Both the position numbers and the translations under genes were made by a program. A DNA stretch of 53,085 nt from an uncultured Anaerococcus sp. (lineage in GTDB: Bacteria; Bacillota; Clostridia; Tissierellales; Peptoniphilaceae), in contig NZ_CAMXYR010000005.1 in assembly GCF_947253225.1 (NCBI RefSeq), positions 1 through 53,085 on the forward strand. Reading direction: 5' to 3'. Below are positions 14,920 through 23,107 of this stretch, one piece after another. Position 1 is the first letter of the stretch. Every line of letters starts with the position of its first letter. The notes beneath the pieces are model-generated. The model saw nothing but the letters and a program-made list of their open reading frames with translations, was not told where the DNA came from and did no database searches.

Positions 14920-16572
14920 TTACTTATCAGCCATTACTGCTGCTGTTATTCTTGGTATAACTTGTTTCTTACGGCTTAACACCCCTGGAGCGTTGATTGT
15001 TCCACTTTCTTTTAGGTCGCCAAACTCTTGCTTAATAGAGTCAAAATGCTCACCAACAACAAGAAGTTCACTTCTCTCATTAAAAATATCCGTTAGGACG
15101 AGGACAAAGGTAGACTCGTTCTTAGCCTTTATCTTTTCTGCCATAAGAGTCTTTAAATCCTCCATTATAGGGGTCAGTTCTTCAGGATTCATGGTCATTA
15201 CTTGACCAACCCTAAAGTCTTCCCCAGCTATATTAAAGGTCTTGACATCGCCCTCAACAAGATCTCCCGCAGATTTTCCCTTTAGAGAAGTCGCTGCCCT
15301 AAACATTTTGTCTGCAAATTCTTCTGGATTAAGGTCGGCAATCTTGCTCATCCTATCTAAGATTCTCTTATCAGTTTCTGTTGTTGTAGGAGATCTGAAA
15401 AGGAGGGTATCAGAAATTATAGCTGCACAAAGAATACCAGCTATTTGCTTGCTTGGTCTTATTCCACTTTCAAGGTACATCTCAGAAATAATTGTTGCAG
15501 TTGAGCCAACTGGTTCTGCCCTAAAGAAAACAGGCCCTGTAGTAAGGATATTTGCAACCCTATGGTGGTCGATTATTTCTTGGATTTCTGCCTCTTCGAT
15601 ATCATCAATAGATTGGTTTCTTTCGTTGTGGTCTACTAAAATTAGTTTTTTCTTATCTGAAGAAATTAGGTGGTATCTGGAGATAGAGCCTACGATTTTT
15701 TCAGAAGAATCAACTACTGGATAGGACCTAAACCTAGACTTTGCCATAGCCTCTCTTACTTGGTCTAAGCTATCTTCTGTTGTGAAATAGACAATATTAT
15801 CGGTTGTCATAACATGACTAATAGGAATTGTCATAGGCAAAAGCCTTGCTGTCATAAAGGAGTTATATTCAGTCGAAAGAACTGTTACATTATTTTTCCT
15901 AGCAAGGTCAATCATTTCTTCGTTCATGGCTGCCCCGTGAGTTAGGATAAGTAGGGCAATTTTCTTATTTAGTAGGTACTCATAATAATCATCCCTATTA
16001 CCAGAAATTATAATATCTCCCTCTATCACAATCTCCTCAAGGTTAGTATCATCGCTTTCATTCATAGCAAAAACCGTCATCTTGCCATCATATTTTCTAG
16101 GATTTGTTGGTAGATTAATTATCTTTGCAGATAAGACATCAATGATATTATCAATAGGAGTCTCGCTCCTTCCCAAAATCTTATCATCCCATACATCCAT
16201 ATATGCACGAGTGATGTTTGATAGGGAGGCAATGCCCACAATCTTTCCCTCAGCATCAACTACTGAAAGAGAGTTCGCATCCCCCATCTGAAAAATATCC
16301 CAAGCATTTCTTATGGCTATAGAAGGATCTATGATATTTCCCTTATCAATATCCAAATCCTTAACCTGAAGTTGCATAGATTCTTTGATTTTTGGAGGTT
16401 TTACCCCGAAATAATCTAGGACAAACCTGCTTTCTGGATTAAGTTTACCTAGTCTTATAGGGATGGCTTTTACTTCACCCAGCCTATTTTTAAGGTCTGC
16501 ATAGGCTATGGCACTCATTATGGAATCAGTGTCAGGGTTTTTGTGTCCTGTGATATAAACTACTTCTCTCAT
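14920..16572 (-). CDS. Manganese-dependent inorganic pyrophosphatase with CBS/DRTGG regulatory insert
   Basis: A 550-aa family II pyrophosphatase (DHH superfamily), hydrolysing pyrophosphate to two phosphates in the cytoplasm. The DHH domain opens with GHKNPDTDS (His10, Asp14, Asp16 as metal ligands) and contains DHH near residue 340; the C-terminal DHHA2 domain shows RKKQVIPRI. Between about residues 65 and 300 lies an inserted regulatory unit: CBS half, DRTGG domain and second CBS half. This layout is known for CBS-PPases of clostridia, which are inhibited by AMP/ADP and activated by ATP or diadenosine polyphosphates. The length is normal for that subtype (about 550 aa against about 310 for the simple enzyme). 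The corC-like gene ends 9 nt upstream, so the two may share a transcript. Confidence 0.92.
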   Translation of the reverse strand: MREVVYITGHKNPDTDSIMSAIAYADLKNRLGEVKAIPIRLGKLNPESRFVLDYFGVKPPKIKESMQLQVKDLDIDKGNIIDPSIAIRNAWDIFQMGDANSLSVVDAEGKIVGIASLSNITRAYMDVWDDKILGRSETPIDNIIDVLSAKIINLPTNPRKYDGKMTVFAMNESDDTNLEEIVIEGDIIISGNRDDYYEYLLNKKIALLILTHGAAMNEEMIDLARKNNVTVLSTEYNSFMTARLLPMTIPISHVMTTDNIVYFTTEDSLDQVREAMAKSRFRSYPVVDSSEKIVGSISRYHLISSDKKKLILVDHNERNQSIDDIEEAEIQEIIDHHRVANILTTGPVFFRAEPVGSTATIISEMYLESGIRPSKQIAGILCAAIISDTLLFRSPTTTETDKRILDRMSKIADLNPEEFADKMFRAATSLKGKSAGDLVEGDVKTFNIAGEDFRVGQVMTMNPEELTPIMEDLKTLMAEKIKAKNESTFVLVLTDIFNERSELLVVGEHFDSIKQEFGDLKESGTINAPGVLSRKKQVIPRITAAVMADK

Positions 16573-16581
16573 ACTCTCTCC

Positions 16582-17826
16582 TTATACAAAATTCACCTTC
16601 AACATCTCTATCTTATACCTATCCACCTTATAGACTGTGATATGGATATTATCAACCGTAATACTATCTCCAAGTTTTGGAATCCTTGAGAGTTTGTCTA
16701 TAACAAAGCCTCCTATGGAGTCGTTTTTCATCTCTACCAACTTGGTATCAAAATAATCATTGAAATCATTTAGGTGGATAGATGGATTTACCAAATACTC
16801 CTTGTCATTTATCTTATAAATAGTCTCATAGGCAGTATCGTATTCGTCATCAATCTCGCCAACAAGTTCCTCTACTATATCTTCGATTGTAACAAGACCG
16901 CTCGTTCCCCCGTACTCATCGATTACTATAGCTAGGGAAAGATTTTCCGACCTCATAGTTGTAAAAAGATCAAAGATATGCATATTATCATAGACATAAA
17001 AGGCTGGTCTAATCACATCAACAAGCTTCCACGTCTTATCTTCGGCAAGAAAACTTACCAAGTCTTTCATGTGAAGGATGCCCAAAACATTGTCAATGTT
17101 TTTTCCATAAACTGGTATTCTCGAATGGTTTGACTTTTTTAGAAAATCCTTCAGTTCATCAAGAGGCATATCGGAAGCGATTACCTCCATATTTGTTCTT
17201 GCAGTCATTATATCAGAAACGTCTGAATTTCCAAATTCAAAAACGTTGTTAATCATTTCACTTTCTTCGTTATTGATAACCCCTTGCTCCTCAGATACAT
17301 CCACAAAAGTCTTTAGGTCTTCTTCTGTAACTCTATCAGAATCAACAGTATCTGGCACAAAAATCTTGGCTATAGAATTTGTGATAAGACCCAAAACAAA
17401 GGATAGGGGTGTTAAAATTATATTAAAAAACCTTATTGGTTTGGCTACTCTAAGGGCTAGGCCTTCACTGTTTGATGCAGCTATGTTTTTGGGAGTAACC
17501 TCTCCAAAGATAAGAACCACAATAGTAAGAACTATAGGTGAAATCACCGCCCCCTTAGCCCCAAAAACATCTGTAAAGAACAAAGTGGCTATAGTTGTGG
17601 TTACGATATTTACTATGTTGTTGCCTATAAGGATTGTTGTAAGCACCTTGGTTATGTTATCAACTAATTTTTTTAGGATATTAGAGTTCTTGACTCCATT
17701 TTTTTCCATCTGTCTAATTTTAAAAGTGTTTATGCTAGTAAGAGCCGTTTCTGATGATGAGAAAAATGCTGAAAAAAGTATTCCTACCACAATCAAAACT
17801 AGCTCAATTAAATTCTTAGTCGTCAA
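16582..17826 (-). CDS. CorC/HlyC-type CBS membrane protein (CNNM/UPF0053)
   Basis: A 414-aa protein. The N-terminal DUF21 membrane domain (about residues 8-150, FFSSSETALTS start and NIAASNSEG) is followed by a pair of CBS domains (about 195-320, including ARTNMEVIASDMPLDEL and VIDEYGGTSGLVTIEDIVEE) and a C-terminal CorC_HlyC domain (IGGFVIDKLSRIPKLGD). Members of this CNNM family handle Mg2+ (or Co2+) efflux; older names call them haemolysins. It lies 9 nt upstream of the pyrophosphatase, which needs divalent metal, so a metal-homeostasis link is possible but inferred. Confidence 0.9.
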   Translation of the reverse strand: MTTKNLIELVLIVVGILFSAFFSSSETALTSINTFKIRQMEKNGVKNSNILKKLVDNITKVLTTILIGNNIVNIVTTTIATLFFTDVFGAKGAVISPIVLTIVVLIFGEVTPKNIAASNSEGLALRVAKPIRFFNIILTPLSFVLGLITNSIAKIFVPDTVDSDRVTEEDLKTFVDVSEEQGVINNEESEMINNVFEFGNSDVSDIMTARTNMEVIASDMPLDELKDFLKKSNHSRIPVYGKNIDNVLGILHMKDLVSFLAEDKTWKLVDVIRPAFYVYDNMHIFDLFTTMRSENLSLAIVIDEYGGTSGLVTIEDIVEELVGEIDDEYDTAYETIYKINDKEYLVNPSIHLNDFNDYFDTKLVEMKNDSIGGFVIDKLSRIPKLGDSITVDNIHITVYKVDRYKIEMLKVNFV

Positions 17827-18002
17827 AACTTCCTCCTAAATCTATTATAAAGGAGATTTTAATAAATTAAAAGCTTAAATCGCAAAATTTTTTTCTTCCT
17901 TATGAAGAATAGTTTTTATGTATATTTTTTAGGAATATGCTAGCTAGAAATTAAAATAATTAGGTATATAATGTTTGTGTATCATAAGAAAGGGAGGAAA
18001 AA

Positions 18003-19316
18003 ATGGCAGAAAATTCATTTTTTGAAAAAGCTTTTAAATTAAAAAAGCATGGTACGGATACTAGAACGGAGATAATGGCTGGTATAACCACATTTATGAC
18101 CATGTCATATATCTTGGCAGTAAATCCTCAGATTCTTTCGGAAGCTGGTATGGATTATGGGGCAGTTTTCACAGGCACTATCATCGCAAGTGTGATAGCA
18201 ATGCTAATAATGGCTTTTTATGCAAATCTTCCATTTGGACTTTCAGCTGGTATGGGGCTTAATGCGTTTTTCACCTACACAGTTGTTATGCAAATGGGTA
18301 AATCTTGGCAGTTCGCACTAACTGCAGTGTTTTTAGAAGGAATTATTTTCTTACTTTTATCTTTCGTTGGCGTAAGGGAGGCAATTTTTAACTCTATCCC
18401 TATAAATCTCAAAAAGGCCGTTTCAGTAGGTATCGGTTTGTTTATAGCAGAAATCGGACTATTAAACACAGGAATTATCAAACCTGGCGAGATATCTCTA
18501 TCCCTTGGTGAGCTTACAAACGCTAATGGATTTATATTTTTCTTTGCACTAATTATAATGATCGTTCTTACAGCAAGAAATGTTAAGGGAGCTTTGCTTT
18601 GGGGAATCCTAGTTTCTACAGTCCTATCTCTTATTTTGGGAGTTACACATTTTCCTAATGCTCACGTTGTTTCCCTACCACCATCAATTGCACCAGTATT
18701 TTTCAAGCTTGATTTTTCAAATTTATTCTCACTTGAGATGTTTTCAGTCTTGTTCTCATTCTTGTTTGTAGATATTTTTGATACTCTTGGAACTCTTACT
18801 GGTGTTGCAACTAAGGCAAAGATGCTTGATGAAAATGGCAACCTACCAGAAGCCACCAAAGCACTTGTTGCAGATGCAGTTGGTACAACTTGTGGAGCAA
18901 TTCTTGGAACAAGTACAGTTACAACTTTTGTTGAATCATCTTCAGGAGTTGCCGAAGGCGGAAGAACAGGTCTTACAGCCCTTTCAACAGCAGCCTGCTT
19001 TGTAATTGCAGCTTTCTTCTTCCCTATTTTCTCAATAATCCCAGCTCCTGCCACAGCAGCAGCCCTAGTTACAGTTGGTCTATTTATGATTACAACTGTG
19101 GCAGAAATTGACTTTTCCGATATATCAGAAGCTTTTCCAGCATTTATGACTATCCTCATGATGCCACTAACTTATTCTATAGCAGAGGGTATATCTTTCG
19201 GAATGATTTCTTATGCAGTAATCAAGTTGTTTACAGGCAAAGGCAAGGAAGTTTCTCCGCTTGTTTACATCCTTGCAGTAGTATTTATCATTAGATACCT
19301 CTTGCCACTTTTATAA
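18003..19316 (+). CDS. NCS2 family purine permease (AzgA/PbuG-like)
   Basis: A 437-aa membrane protein with 12-14 predicted helices. The opening FKLKKHGTDTRTEIMAGITTFMTMSY, split here by the family mark TEIMAGITTFMTMSYILAVN, and GTSTVTTFVESSSGVAEGGR place it in the AzgA-type branch of NCS2 purine:H+ symporters (hypoxanthine, guanine or adenine). Normal length. GGGAGG lies 5 nt before ATG 18003, and a TATAAT -10 box is at 17967-17972. I looked for a purine riboswitch in the 176-nt leader and saw none. It is followed by the Trp T-box region, so it is probably transcribed alone. Confidence 0.9.
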   Translation: MAENSFFEKAFKLKKHGTDTRTEIMAGITTFMTMSYILAVNPQILSEAGMDYGAVFTGTIIASVIAMLIMAFYANLPFGLSAGMGLNAFFTYTVVMQMGKSWQFALTAVFLEGIIFLLLSFVGVREAIFNSIPINLKKAVSVGIGLFIAEIGLLNTGIIKPGEISLSLGELTNANGFIFFFALIIMIVLTARNVKGALLWGILVSTVLSLILGVTHFPNAHVVSLPPSIAPVFFKLDFSNLFSLEMFSVLFSFLFVDIFDTLGTLTGVATKAKMLDENGNLPEATKALVADAVGTTCGAILGTSTVTTFVESSSGVAEGGRTGLTALSTAACFVIAAFFFPIFSIIPAPATAAALVTVGLFMITTVAEIDFSDISEAFPAFMTILMMPLTYSIAEGISFGMISYAVIKLFTGKGKEVSPLVYILAVVFIIRYLLPLL

Positions 19317-19332
19317 AATCTTTAGCTAAAAC

Positions 19333-19360
19333 TTGACAAGTTAGTAAAAAAGATTTATAT
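19333..19360 (+). promoter_or_regulatory. Promoter of the T-box/trpP transcript
   Basis: Perfect TTGACA (19333-19338), a 16-nt spacer and TTATAT (19355-19360), followed about 20 nt later by the start of the T-box leader. Confidence 0.65.
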
Positions 19361-19382
19361 TTATACTAATATTAATCGTAAA

Positions 19383-19610
19383 TAGAAGTAGTAGCAGACC
19401 AGAAAGTCTACAGAAAGAAAATGGTTGATGGAAATTTTCGGCGGATGGTTTGTGAATGGATCTATTAGATCAAAGGTGAATAAAAAGTAGCCTGCGGGTT
19501 CTCCCACCTTACAGGGATAGGATATGAATGTATCTCAAAGATGTCTTTGGACAAGATGGATGGCACCGTGGGCTTGTGGCTCGCTCCTTATATGGAGCGG
19601 GTCTTTTTGT
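19383..19610 (+). promoter_or_regulatory. T-box leader, tryptophan-specific
   Basis: A tRNA-sensing riboswitch. The conserved T-box sequence (consensus AGGGTGGNACCRCG) is seen as GATGGATGGCACCGTG at 19555-19570. The bulge reads TGGC, which would pair with a GCCA 3' end, the end expected of tRNA-Trp (discriminator G). In the 3' side of stem I, GAA-TGG-A places the specifier codon TGG at 19457-19459. A terminator stem (CGCTCC/GGAGCG with a T5G T4 tail) runs 19579-19610, and the trpP start codon follows 20 nt later. Uncharged tRNA-Trp should stabilise the antiterminator and turn on the transporter. Confidence 0.93.
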
Positions 19611-19630
19611 TTTAAGCAAAGGAGGATTTT

Positions 19631-20125
19631 ATGAAAACTAGAAACATAACTATTTCAGCAATTTTTATGGCACTTGGACTTGTGATGCACTTTATGGTTC
19701 CACCAATTTTTGGTGGTGTTAAACCTGATTTTCTTTTGTCAATGATGTTTATGTGTTTGATAATTACAGATGATATCAGAGAAGCAATCCTTGTAGGTCT
19801 TTGTGGAGGCGTGATGAGTGCCCTAACGACAAGCTTTCCTGGAGGACAAGTCCCAAATATGGTGGAGAAAATTCTTACAACCTTTTTTGTCTACTACCTA
19901 TTAAAGGCTATGGGCAGGGATTTGTCTAACCTACAGATAATCATACTTTTTGCCCTAGGTACATTGGTAAGTGGGGTAAGTTTTCTTGCTATAGCCCTCT
20001 TTATAACAGGTCAGTTGGCTCTATTTATTCCATCTATGTCAGTTGTCCTTTTGGCTATGGTTGTAAATTCAATTTTTGGGGTAATTCTTATGAATGTTTA
20101 CAAAAAAATAAAAGCTTATATTTGA
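19631..20125 (+). CDS. trpP: Tryptophan transporter TrpP
   Basis: A 164-aa membrane protein with 4-5 hydrophobic segments. Family marks of TrpP (ECF S-component-like fold): MALGLVMHFMVPPIFGGVKPD at the N-terminus (here RNITISAIFMALGLV precedes it), SMMFMCLIITDD and the loop TTSFPGGQVPNMVEK. Imports tryptophan across the cytoplasmic membrane. The identification is strongly supported by the Trp T-box immediately upstream. AAAGGAGG lies 6 nt before ATG 19631. A terminator at 20133-20169 closes the unit, so trpP is the only gene under this T-box. Confidence 0.93.
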   Translation: MKTRNITISAIFMALGLVMHFMVPPIFGGVKPDFLLSMMFMCLIITDDIREAILVGLCGGVMSALTTSFPGGQVPNMVEKILTTFFVYYLLKAMGRDLSNLQIIILFALGTLVSGVSFLAIALFITGQLALFIPSMSVVLLAMVVNSIFGVILMNVYKKIKAYI

Positions 20126-20132
20126 AGATAAA

Positions 20133-20169
20133 AATGAGGCCCTAAGTAAATCTTGAGACCTCATTTTTT
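20133..20169 (+). terminator. Terminator after trpP
   Basis: AATGAGG (20133-20139) pairs with CCTCATT (20159-20165), followed by a T-run. Confidence 0.75.
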
Positions 20170-20223
20170 ATTATAGCTTTTTAGTTTTTAAAATTATAGG
20201 CTTTTTTTAGCTAAATTCGGTTT

Positions 20224-20520
20224 TTATAGTTTATCTTCAACCGACTTGATTTTTTGCTCCATAGTTGCTTTTTTGTCTCTCCTGTCATCCATTTTGATTA
20301 CAGAATAAACCCTATCGCAACCCTTGGCAAATACAGATTCTTGCATTTTCCTAATAACTTCGAGACACTTATCAGCATCAGCCTCTATTACAGTTCCCAT
20401 AGGATTTAATTTATATTTTACACCCTCTGCCATGAGAATTTTCTCTGCTTCTGCAACATACTTACTTACTGATGTTTCCTTAGTTCCAATTGGTATTAGG
20501 CATACTTCTACTACTGCCAT
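20224..20520 (-). CDS. MTH1187 family thiamine-binding protein (DUF77)
   Basis: A 98-aa protein with the MTH1187/YkoF-like fold. Characteristic MAVVEVCLIPIGTKETSVSK opening, YKLNPMGTVIEAD in the centre and a C-terminal charged helix. Members form tetramers and bind thiamine or its pyrimidine analogue; they are soluble carriers or sensors rather than enzymes. The start codon directly follows the TAG of the upstream M18 aminopeptidase gene (TAGATG), with GAGGAGG upstream, so translation is coupled. No thiamine riboswitch is visible nearby. Confidence 0.85.
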   Translation of the reverse strand: MAVVEVCLIPIGTKETSVSKYVAEAEKILMAEGVKYKLNPMGTVIEADADKCLEVIRKMQESVFAKGCDRVYSVIKMDDRRDKKATMEQKIKSVEDKL

Positions 20521-21795
20521 CTAGTCCTCCTCATAAAATTTCTTGTAAATTTGGTAGGCATCCATGTGATCATCAATTCCACCAAGCTCTCTTATCGAAT
20601 GCATGGCAAGGATTGGTTCACCGACATCTATACTTCTTATACCCAGATTTGATGCAGTTATTGGACCAATTGTTGAGCCCCCTTGCTTGTCGTTTCTGTT
20701 GTGGAAGGTCTGAAGCTTAACTCCAAGCTCCTTTGCTATTCTTATAAGCCTTGCCTTGGTTTCAATACCTGTGCTATAAGCACCATTAGCTGCAATTTTT
20801 ATTACAAGTCCCTCATTCATCCTAACCTCGTTGGTTGGATCAGAAAAACTCTTGAAATTTGGGTGGATAGCGTGGGCTTGGTCGGCACTAATTAGGTAGG
20901 AATTTTCTATAGCTCTAAAGTAATCTTCTTCGCTCTTTCCTAGGGCTAGGATTATCCTTTTTAGGCAAGTAGCTAAAAATGGTGAGAAAGCTCCAGTTCT
21001 TGTTCTTGACCCAATTTCCTCATTATCATTTAAGATTAGGACCTTGGTCCTTTTTGAGCAACTAGCCACAAAAGCCATAAGGGATGCGTGAACAGACCCT
21101 AGATTATCAATCCTTCCTACTTGGTACATATCGTTGATGATTGCTCCCTTTTGCCTGTCGTAGAGGGCAAGGTCATAGTCAATAACATCCTTGTCAGCTA
21201 TGCCAAGCTCACTTGCTACAAGCTTTTGGACAAATCCATCAGCTTCAGCCACATCCTTTATAGTTTTAACTATAGGATAGAGGTTGTCTTGGGGGTTGTA
21301 AGAAAAGTCTTTATTTACAGTCCTATTCATATGAATAGCGGCATTGGGAATTGTTAATAGATCCCTGTCGATATTTACAAGGCTATTAGTAAGCTCTCCA
21401 TTTTTTTCGTAAACAACCTTTCCTGCAAGAGATAGGGTTCTATCAAGCCATGTTGAATAAATCATTCCTCCGTAAAGTTCAACATTGAGCTTTAGATATC
21501 CATTTTCTGCCATTTCAGCCTTAGATTTCAGCTTAAAGGTAGGTGATTCTGTGTGCGAGCCAATTATATCAAAGCCATTTATAGGATTTTCTCCTAAGTC
21601 TATAGCAAAAAGGGCAGTCCCATCCCTTACAACAAAATACTTGCCCAGCTGGTCAAGCTCCCACTTGTCTTTTTCCTTTAGTTCCCTGTAGCCTTTTTCC
21701 CTCAAAATCTCACTAGCATTTTCAACTGCATAGTAAGAAACAGGGCTTGCGTCAATAAATTTTATTAAATCTTTTGTTAATTCTATCTTGTTCAT
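20521..21795 (-). CDS. M18 family aminopeptidase (second copy)
   Basis: A 424-aa zinc aminopeptidase of the ApeB/PepC-like M18 branch. Motifs: IIGSHTESPTFKLK (His ligand), MNRTVNKDFSYNPQD, GRIDNLGS, NDNEEIGSRTRTGA (catalytic Glu-Glu), SADQAHAIHPNF and the C-terminal ILAMHSIRELGG histidine. Slightly shorter than the first M18 enzyme (460 aa) and clearly diverged from it, so they are separate subfamilies rather than a recent duplication. It starts at ATG 21795 and is translationally coupled to the thiamine-binding protein gene downstream. Role: peptide degradation in the cytoplasm. Confidence 0.88.
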   Translation of the reverse strand: MNKIELTKDLIKFIDASPVSYYAVENASEILREKGYRELKEKDKWELDQLGKYFVVRDGTALFAIDLGENPINGFDIIGSHTESPTFKLKSKAEMAENGYLKLNVELYGGMIYSTWLDRTLSLAGKVVYEKNGELTNSLVNIDRDLLTIPNAAIHMNRTVNKDFSYNPQDNLYPIVKTIKDVAEADGFVQKLVASELGIADKDVIDYDLALYDRQKGAIINDMYQVGRIDNLGSVHASLMAFVASCSKRTKVLILNDNEEIGSRTRTGAFSPFLATCLKRIILALGKSEEDYFRAIENSYLISADQAHAIHPNFKSFSDPTNEVRMNEGLVIKIAANGAYSTGIETKARLIRIAKELGVKLQTFHNRNDKQGGSTIGPITASNLGIRSIDVGEPILAMHSIRELGGIDDHMDAYQIYKKFYEED

Positions 21796-21880
21796 AATTA
21801 TATGATACCCAAATTTTTCGTGTAAGCATTAGCTAATAAAGGGTAGAATACTAATAGATATATTTTGAAATGAGGTTATT

Positions 21881-23080
21881 ATGGAAAATACAATTATCAA
21901 AAATCCGACTAAGAGGGCAATTTTTATTGAAATTCTTATGTTTCTTGCCTATGCCTTCTTTGCGGTCAACTGGATTGCAGGCTCATCCCTCACTCCTCAA
22001 ATTCTCGATACCTACGGAGTTTCCGGCCCCCATGCAGTTAGTCTTATAACAAATGTGGTAACTTTGGCAAAAATTATAGGAAACCTTCTTGCGGCTTCAA
22101 TTTTCGCCAAGCTCTTTCCTAAAAAATCAATCTCCCTCGGAGCTTTGTTGATACCTCTGGGCTCTTTGTTGGCAGCCCTTGCCCCAAGTTTTCCTATCTT
22201 TTTATTAGGAAGATTTGTGATGGGCTTTGGTGGAGCACTATTTGTTGTTTACTTCTCACCTGTTGTCATGAATTATTTTGACCACAGCCACAGGCCTGTG
22301 GTAAATGCCATAAATAACGTCGCCTATAATGTGGGAGGAATAATCGCCCTCCTCATGGTTAAGCCAGTTCTTAGGATGATTGGTCACGGCAGGGGAACTC
22401 TTGTGGCCTTTTCCCTTATTTCCATGCTTGTTTTCATCCTTTGGATTTTCGTTGGTGAAGACTTTGAAATCAAGCAAACAAAAACGGCGACCAAGGAATT
22501 TTCCCTAAAGGATGCCTTCAAGGAGAAAATCGCCCTCCTTATGCCAACTATGTACTTCGGCCACCTAACCCTCTACATGGTTATGCTTAATATCTTTCCA
22601 AATACCAACTTTTTGACAATACCAGCAGAAAGAGTGTCAACCTACTTTACCATAGGAGCTATGGCAGGTACGCTGATTTCTATTGTTGTTGCCAATAAAA
22701 TCAAAAAGAGAGTGCCTGTCCTAAAGCTTGGAGGAATACTTGTAACGTTAATTGGTCTTGGCCTAATTAATGCCAAAAATCCAACCCTTGTTACAATCCT
22801 CGCTCTAGGTCTTGGAACGATGATGTATGTTCCCCTAACCAACTTCGTCTTGGTTGTCCAAGAACTACCCAGTATGTATCCAGAAAAGCTCACCCAAATC
22901 ATGTCAGTTTTCTGGTCTTTGGTCTATACTTTCGAGACTATAGCCTACCAGATAATCGTCCTTATCCAACACAATTTCGGAGATAAAACTGCCCTCACAG
23001 CGACAGTAATTCTTTCAGCAACCTTCATAGTAGGCTCTTTCTTCATGCCAGAGCCAAGCGAAGTTAAAAATAACCAGTAA
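21881..23080 (+). CDS. Major facilitator superfamily transporter
   Basis: A 399-aa protein with 12 predicted membrane helices. An N-terminal cytoplasmic patch (MENTIIKNPTKRAIF) is followed by the pattern of MFS proteins, with the loop FPKKSISLGALLIPLG and FLLGRFVMGFGGALFVVYFSP typical of the CynX/NimT-like branch, and a central basic loop (KQTKTATKEFSLKDAFKEK). GAGG precedes ATG 21881. Substrate unknown. It converges on the amylase gene; the last four codons lie inside a shared bidirectional terminator. Confidence 0.82.
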   Translation: MENTIIKNPTKRAIFIEILMFLAYAFFAVNWIAGSSLTPQILDTYGVSGPHAVSLITNVVTLAKIIGNLLAASIFAKLFPKKSISLGALLIPLGSLLAALAPSFPIFLLGRFVMGFGGALFVVYFSPVVMNYFDHSHRPVVNAINNVAYNVGGIIALLMVKPVLRMIGHGRGTLVAFSLISMLVFILWIFVGEDFEIKQTKTATKEFSLKDAFKEKIALLMPTMYFGHLTLYMVMLNIFPNTNFLTIPAERVSTYFTIGAMAGTLISIVVANKIKKRVPVLKLGGILVTLIGLGLINAKNPTLVTILALGLGTMMYVPLTNFVLVVQELPSMYPEKLTQIMSVFWSLVYTFETIAYQIIVLIQHNFGDKTALTATVILSATFIVGSFFMPEPSEVKNNQ

Positions 23081-23107
23081 GCCTAGAGCTTGCTGGTATT
23101 TTTTTCT
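23072..23107. terminator. Shared terminator overlapping two converging stop codons
   Basis: ACCAGTAAG and CTTGCTGGT (one mismatch) form a stem followed by ATTTTTTT on the plus strand. The stem contains the stop codon of the MFS gene (23078-23080) and the stop of the amylase gene (23083-23085). Confidence 0.8.

Noticed and set aside
17827..18002. Purine riboswitch before the NCS2 permease
   Set aside because: I found no conserved G-box core such as TATAA...CCTAATATGG...GTCTCTACC and no terminator/antiterminator pair.
5479..21795. Recent duplication of the two M18 aminopeptidases
   Set aside because: They share only the metal and active-site motifs and differ in length and spacing, so they are distinct subfamilies.
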